Of a stretch of DNA of 64,000 nt, positions 60,471 through 64,000 are shown one piece after another; positions within the stretch are counted from its first letter, which is position 1; each line of letters starts with the position of its first letter. Both the position numbers and the translations under genes were made by a program. Below the pieces are notes generated by a model. It was not told the origin of the DNA and searched no databases. It saw only the letters and a list, made by a program, of their open reading frames with translations. This DNA is from Aradus depressus (Eukaryota > Arthropoda > Insecta > Hemiptera > Aradidae): NCBI GenBank assembly GCA_963662175.1, contig OY759216.1, forward strand, positions 35,915,087-35,979,086. Direction: 5' to 3'.

Positions 60471-60849
60471 ACCTCGATTTCCTTTAATATGGACAAGATA
60501 CTGTCGACTCTATCAATCATTTTGAATCGGAACATTAGGAAAAGGTAGTAAGAAATTGTACACGTTGGTTCTACTTCAAATTTGTCAAAAAAAATATTAG
60601 TAAGAAATTTCATAAGGAACATTTTTTTGTAAAATACGATTTTTCCATAATCAAACGTTTTTGTATAAATCAAGCAAAAGTTTAAAAAAATTACATGATA
60701 TAAGAGATGCAACGGATAGACGGCGAACCGCTCAACTGATCTGGTTGAAATTTCGATATAATGCATTGACATATATGAAAAGTTACTGAAAAAGCGTTCG
60801 GCAAATTCGACGTCACCGAATTAAAATAAGGTATATAATAAACACGGAA

Positions 60850-61072
60850 AGACAATATGAAATGGCGATTTGAACTGCCCAAAAGACTGCTAGACAAGCT
60901 ATCTCAACTTCGCCGCAACAACAAACTGCGGGACTGCAAGGCCGTTATCAGACCTATCTGGACGTATGGCGTTCAGCTAACCCTACACACACCAAAAGAA
61001 ATCATGCTATTCAAAATAAAATTCTTCGAACATTCACCCTGTGATTATGTAAATTATGTAAAATTAAAATAA
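60850..61072 (+). pseudogene. LINE C-terminal fragment
   Basis: About 65 codons with the tract CKAVIRPIWTYGVQLTLHTP, matching the K..L.P.WTYG.QLWG block after the reverse transcriptase domain of Jockey-type LINEs. Truncated on both sides. Confidence 0.55.
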
Positions 61073-61849
61073 ATCAAAAAAAATAAGTAAAATGAATAAT
61101 AATGAAATAATAATACTTAAATAAACAATAAATTACCACATTTCCTGTAGAAATTTTATAACTGAACTGGTCTTCTATTTAATTTTGATTTCTACAGTAA
61201 TTTCCGAAAAGGGCCCTACAAAATATCAAAAGTTCAAGATGTGCAATTTTTAAGAAAGTGCACGTATATTTAAAAAAAATTCCAATTAACAAACTTATCA
61301 TTGGAATTTCTAAAGAGATGCCATTTTTCAATTAAAAAAAAAATAATAATATTAAATCTAATCCAAAGGTTTTAAAATTATCTACATATATTCTGTACAT
61401 ATAAACGAACAACGTACCTTATTTTCGGATCAATTTCACCGTCAATTCACTTCTATTTAGTTCATCACAACTTAAGCCTAAACACCACTCTCCATGTTCA
61501 CTCAGACCGTCTCCATTGACTCAAACCTTGACACTCTACTCTACACACACTAAAAAAACAGCTGATGACCGTGTTTTGTTTTTTTACTCATTTGTTTTAA
61601 AAGAAATGGTTTCTTATTATTTATTTATTCAGTTTTTTTTTTATAGAAAAATAAATATAATTAATTTTTTATATTAATAATTTTTTTATGTGTGTATTCT
61701 TTTTATACATCACAACCCAATGCTCATAATACGTTTCGAACCTAAAATTACATCACAATCTGAACGTACCATTCTTATACGAAGTCACAAAACAACCGTA
61801 CAGAAATTTACACAAGTTCATTCCACACCCGAACACAATAAAGGAAGCT

Positions 61850-62307
61850 AGGTCCCGATCCTTACTGGTCTTATCTGCTCGACGACTGAATCGTTAATCA
61901 CCTGTTCGTGCCTCGTAAGCAAGACCCCATTGGTTTTAGGATCCTGAAGTTTAAGCCTCATGGTAGATGCCCATTGTGTACAATAACGGTTACGATTGGT
62001 TCTAAATGTAAGTAAAAGCTGACCTGGTAGCTGAGAGTGATGTGAGTAGGGGATGTTTGCCCCCAGCTTCCTGTCCACGTGCCTGGAGAGCCTCCTGGTG
62101 GTGAGAAAGTGAGCCGAGGACACACATCCTCACTTAGAGAACCAGTGGCCAGTGTCTTCTCCTGGAGATGTGTGTATACAGCGTGACCGGGGTAACCTAC
62201 ACTTTGTCAACAGTGGCTCCTCTTAGTGGTAGCAATGATATCATATCTCAGGATAGGCTGGCGGGCCTCCCACCGGAAATCAGCTCTAATGAATGTATGA
62301 CGGGAGG
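61850..62307 (-). other. GC-enriched block with possible exons, product unknown
   Basis: The block is clearly GC-richer than its surroundings. At 62207-62307 a CTCTTCAGCAGTTCTTCAG acceptor is followed by a 32-codon frame (SRHTFIRADFRWEARQP...) to TGA. At 61850-62123 a 90-codon frame (TTRRLSRHVDRKLGANIPYS...) runs to TAG. No family is recognised and the two frames are not clearly joined. They could be exons or an old mobile element. Confidence 0.25.
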
Positions 62308-62334
62308 CTGAAGAACTGCTGAAGAGAAAAAGAA

Positions 62335-63010
62335 AAAAAAAAGTCATCGGTGAATCACCAGCAATGTAGGTACTTCCCCAGTGGGAATTTTGCGAGAAAA
62401 AAGTGTTTGTTCTCCCTCTAAAACCAATCTTCCGCATTGGTTGAAAATATATGGATAAATTACTCAGGGACTTCTGAATGCTCATACTAAATTTCGTTTC
62501 GATACGTTAAACACATGGACAATTATTCGAGTTGAGCCTCCTCTGACCCCCCTCCTTTCCTTTGCAAGATTTCCTGGTGTCTTCCTTATTGGATCTTGGA
62601 TCCACATATAAAATTTAATGTCAATACGTCATTAGATAGACAGTTATTAGGTTTTTGATTTCTTCCCCCCTCTTCTGGTCCCTCTTTTCCTTTAGATATA
62701 TAACTTCTTGACGATACATTCATTACAGTTATTGGAGTTTCTTTATCATTGGCCGATTTGGCTGAAAATCAATCGGTGACGTTAATTTCTAGATTCTGGA
62801 TTCTCCCTATAATATTTCGAATCGATATAATCATTCTAAAGGGAGTTACCACAGGCGCTAAGGAAATTTTGTTTTCATTTTTGGAAATAATTGGACGAAA
62901 AACATGAAATTCCGGCGAAAATTCAACATCGAATTTCTTACCGATTACATAACTCTCCCAATACCTCGTATAGGTGAGAAGTTAAAATTTAAATCTAAGA
63001 ACTTTTTAAA
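62335..63010 (+). repeat. Modular interspersed repeat, copy
   Basis: Begins with GTCATCGGTGAATCACCAGC, has repeated modules (TTCGTTTCGATACGTTAAAC, TGTCAATACGTCATTAG, GACGATACATTCATTACAG) and GGGAGTTACCACAGGCGC. It ends with AATTCAACATCGAATTTC, GATTACATAACTC and TATAGGTGAGAAG. Confidence 0.6.
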
Positions 63011-63074
63011 CAGCAAAGAGCATCACTATAGAGATGCAATCAGGATAACCTACCTCTTCTGCGGATAGTAAGTG

Positions 63075-63206
63075 TCTCTAACCACTCTCTCTGGTCATAG
63101 TGAGTAACGCCAAATGGTCACCCGGATGGTAGACAGTGTCGCTAACCACTCCCTCTGGTCATAGTGAGTAACGCCAAACGGTCACCCGGATGGTAGACAG
63201 TGTCGT
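63075..63206. repeat. Tandem repeat, 64 bp, two copies
   Basis: CTCTGGTCATAGTGAGTAAC, GCCAAANGGTCACCCGGATG and GTAGACAGTGTCG occur twice with only a base or two changed; a partial third start precedes them. Confidence 0.8.
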
Positions 63207-63433
63207 AACCATTTACTCAGATGGCAATGATTTTAGCTGTTCACGCTTAACATAGCCTTCACCTAACAAATTCAAGGTGACATGCCTCGCCTAAATACAG
63301 CTCTAAAAGGGCATGTGATCTGCACTCTCACGCCATAAAGTGTTGTGAGAAAAAAAGTATATTTACAAGTATTTCCATAAATGCAACGCAACTTTTACTT
63401 CCCCAGTTGTAAGGACTTTCTTAAAAATGTTCT

Positions 63434-63562
63434 TTAATAATTAAATTTATCTACAAGAAATTTCCTATATTGGGTAGCATCCTGTACGAACAGATAGAGT
63501 GCCAATTCTTCCCAATTGAGTAACCGAATGGACTCCTCCAAAGAGAGGGTGGCAGTGCTGCA
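63434..63562 (-). CDS. Probable 3'-terminal exon of an unknown gene
   Basis: On the minus strand a strong acceptor (TTTTTGTTTTCTCAG) is followed by 42 codons and TAA: STATLSLEESIRLLNWEELA then LYLFVQDATQYRKFLVDKF. The peptide has the amphipathic, non-random look of real protein. I do not recognise the family. The rest of the gene would lie at or beyond the right edge of the window. Confidence 0.4.
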   Translation of the reverse strand, partial: CSTATLSLEESIRLLNWEELALYLFVQDATQYRKFLVDKFNY

Positions 63563-64000
63563 CTGAGAAAACAAAAATTTTGAGTCAAATGAATTTCTGT
63601 TATCTCAACTGCGCGGCGGAGTTGGATACGGCGAAGCCCGCATAGGTGCTGACTCAATTCCCTGACGCAGTTGGCAGGTCAATATTGTCAATTCCGTAAG
63701 GAATTGAGATACGTCATTAGCAGTTCATTCTAATAATTATGAATTTCGTTTAATTATTATTAATATTAATTTAAAAAAAAATATATTTCGTTCAATTGAA
63801 GAAGTGTGTTCAATGAAAATCATTTAGTTTTGCAATAATATAAAAAAATTTTTCATCCAACCGTTGGAAGATTTCATTTAGACGCGAAAGCATTTAATGT
63901 TAATTCAACTCAATTTGAATTAATTCTAGCATTCCATGGAAAGAATCATAAATAACACTCTCTGAGTTTGAATGGTGAATGGAATCGGTTCTATTAAATA

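Overview
The window is AT-rich, intron-rich nuclear DNA from an animal, most probably an arthropod. Short exons are flanked by GT-AG introns, four genes have animal orthologues, and the 107-residue ATP synthase f subunit and the MPRGK start of the PP28 protein look arthropod-like. The dense tRNA-derived SINEs would fit a copepod such as a sea louse. That species guess is an inference the sequence alone cannot prove. No prokaryotic features, CRISPR arrays or standard rRNA or tRNA genes were seen.

Layout: (1) 1-10067, plus strand: the 3' two thirds of a CLC-6/7-type chloride/proton exchanger gene whose 5' exons lie left of the window. (2) 11226-27280, plus strand: a second, nearly complete CLC-7-like gene in tandem with the first, with the same exon order and phases. 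(3) 28508-34876, minus strand: a complete five-exon PDAP1 (PP28) gene, convergent with the second CLC gene. (4) 37267-42969, minus strand: a complete four-exon gene for mitochondrial F1Fo ATP synthase subunit f. (5) 42970-64000: about 21 kb poor in genes. It holds SINEs, decayed LINE and Ty3/gypsy-like fragments, other repeats, a GC-rich block with clustered GC boxes and CCAAT boxes, and a few possible exons of unknown genes, the best at 63434-63562 on the minus strand.

Much of the non-coding DNA is made of repeats. About 25 copies or fragments of one tRNA-derived SINE (about 345 bp when full length) are present. Other families are long-inverted-repeat DNA elements, one carrying a broken transposase; a hAT-like element with a visible target-site duplication; palindromic elements with a CTGANGA-hairpin-CGAAAC motif; an internally reiterated interspersed element; and a 40-bp hairpin satellite. 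Most copies within genes lie in introns, and the coding frames stay open across every splice junction I could reconstruct.

The four genes are not an operon or a pathway. The two CLC genes would act in endosomal or lysosomal chloride/proton exchange, subunit f in the inner mitochondrial membrane, and PDAP1 is a cytosolic phosphoprotein. The most notable coding observation is that the second CLC gene has GGGTS where CLC proteins normally have the anion-coordinating GSGIP motif, while the gating and proton glutamates are kept.
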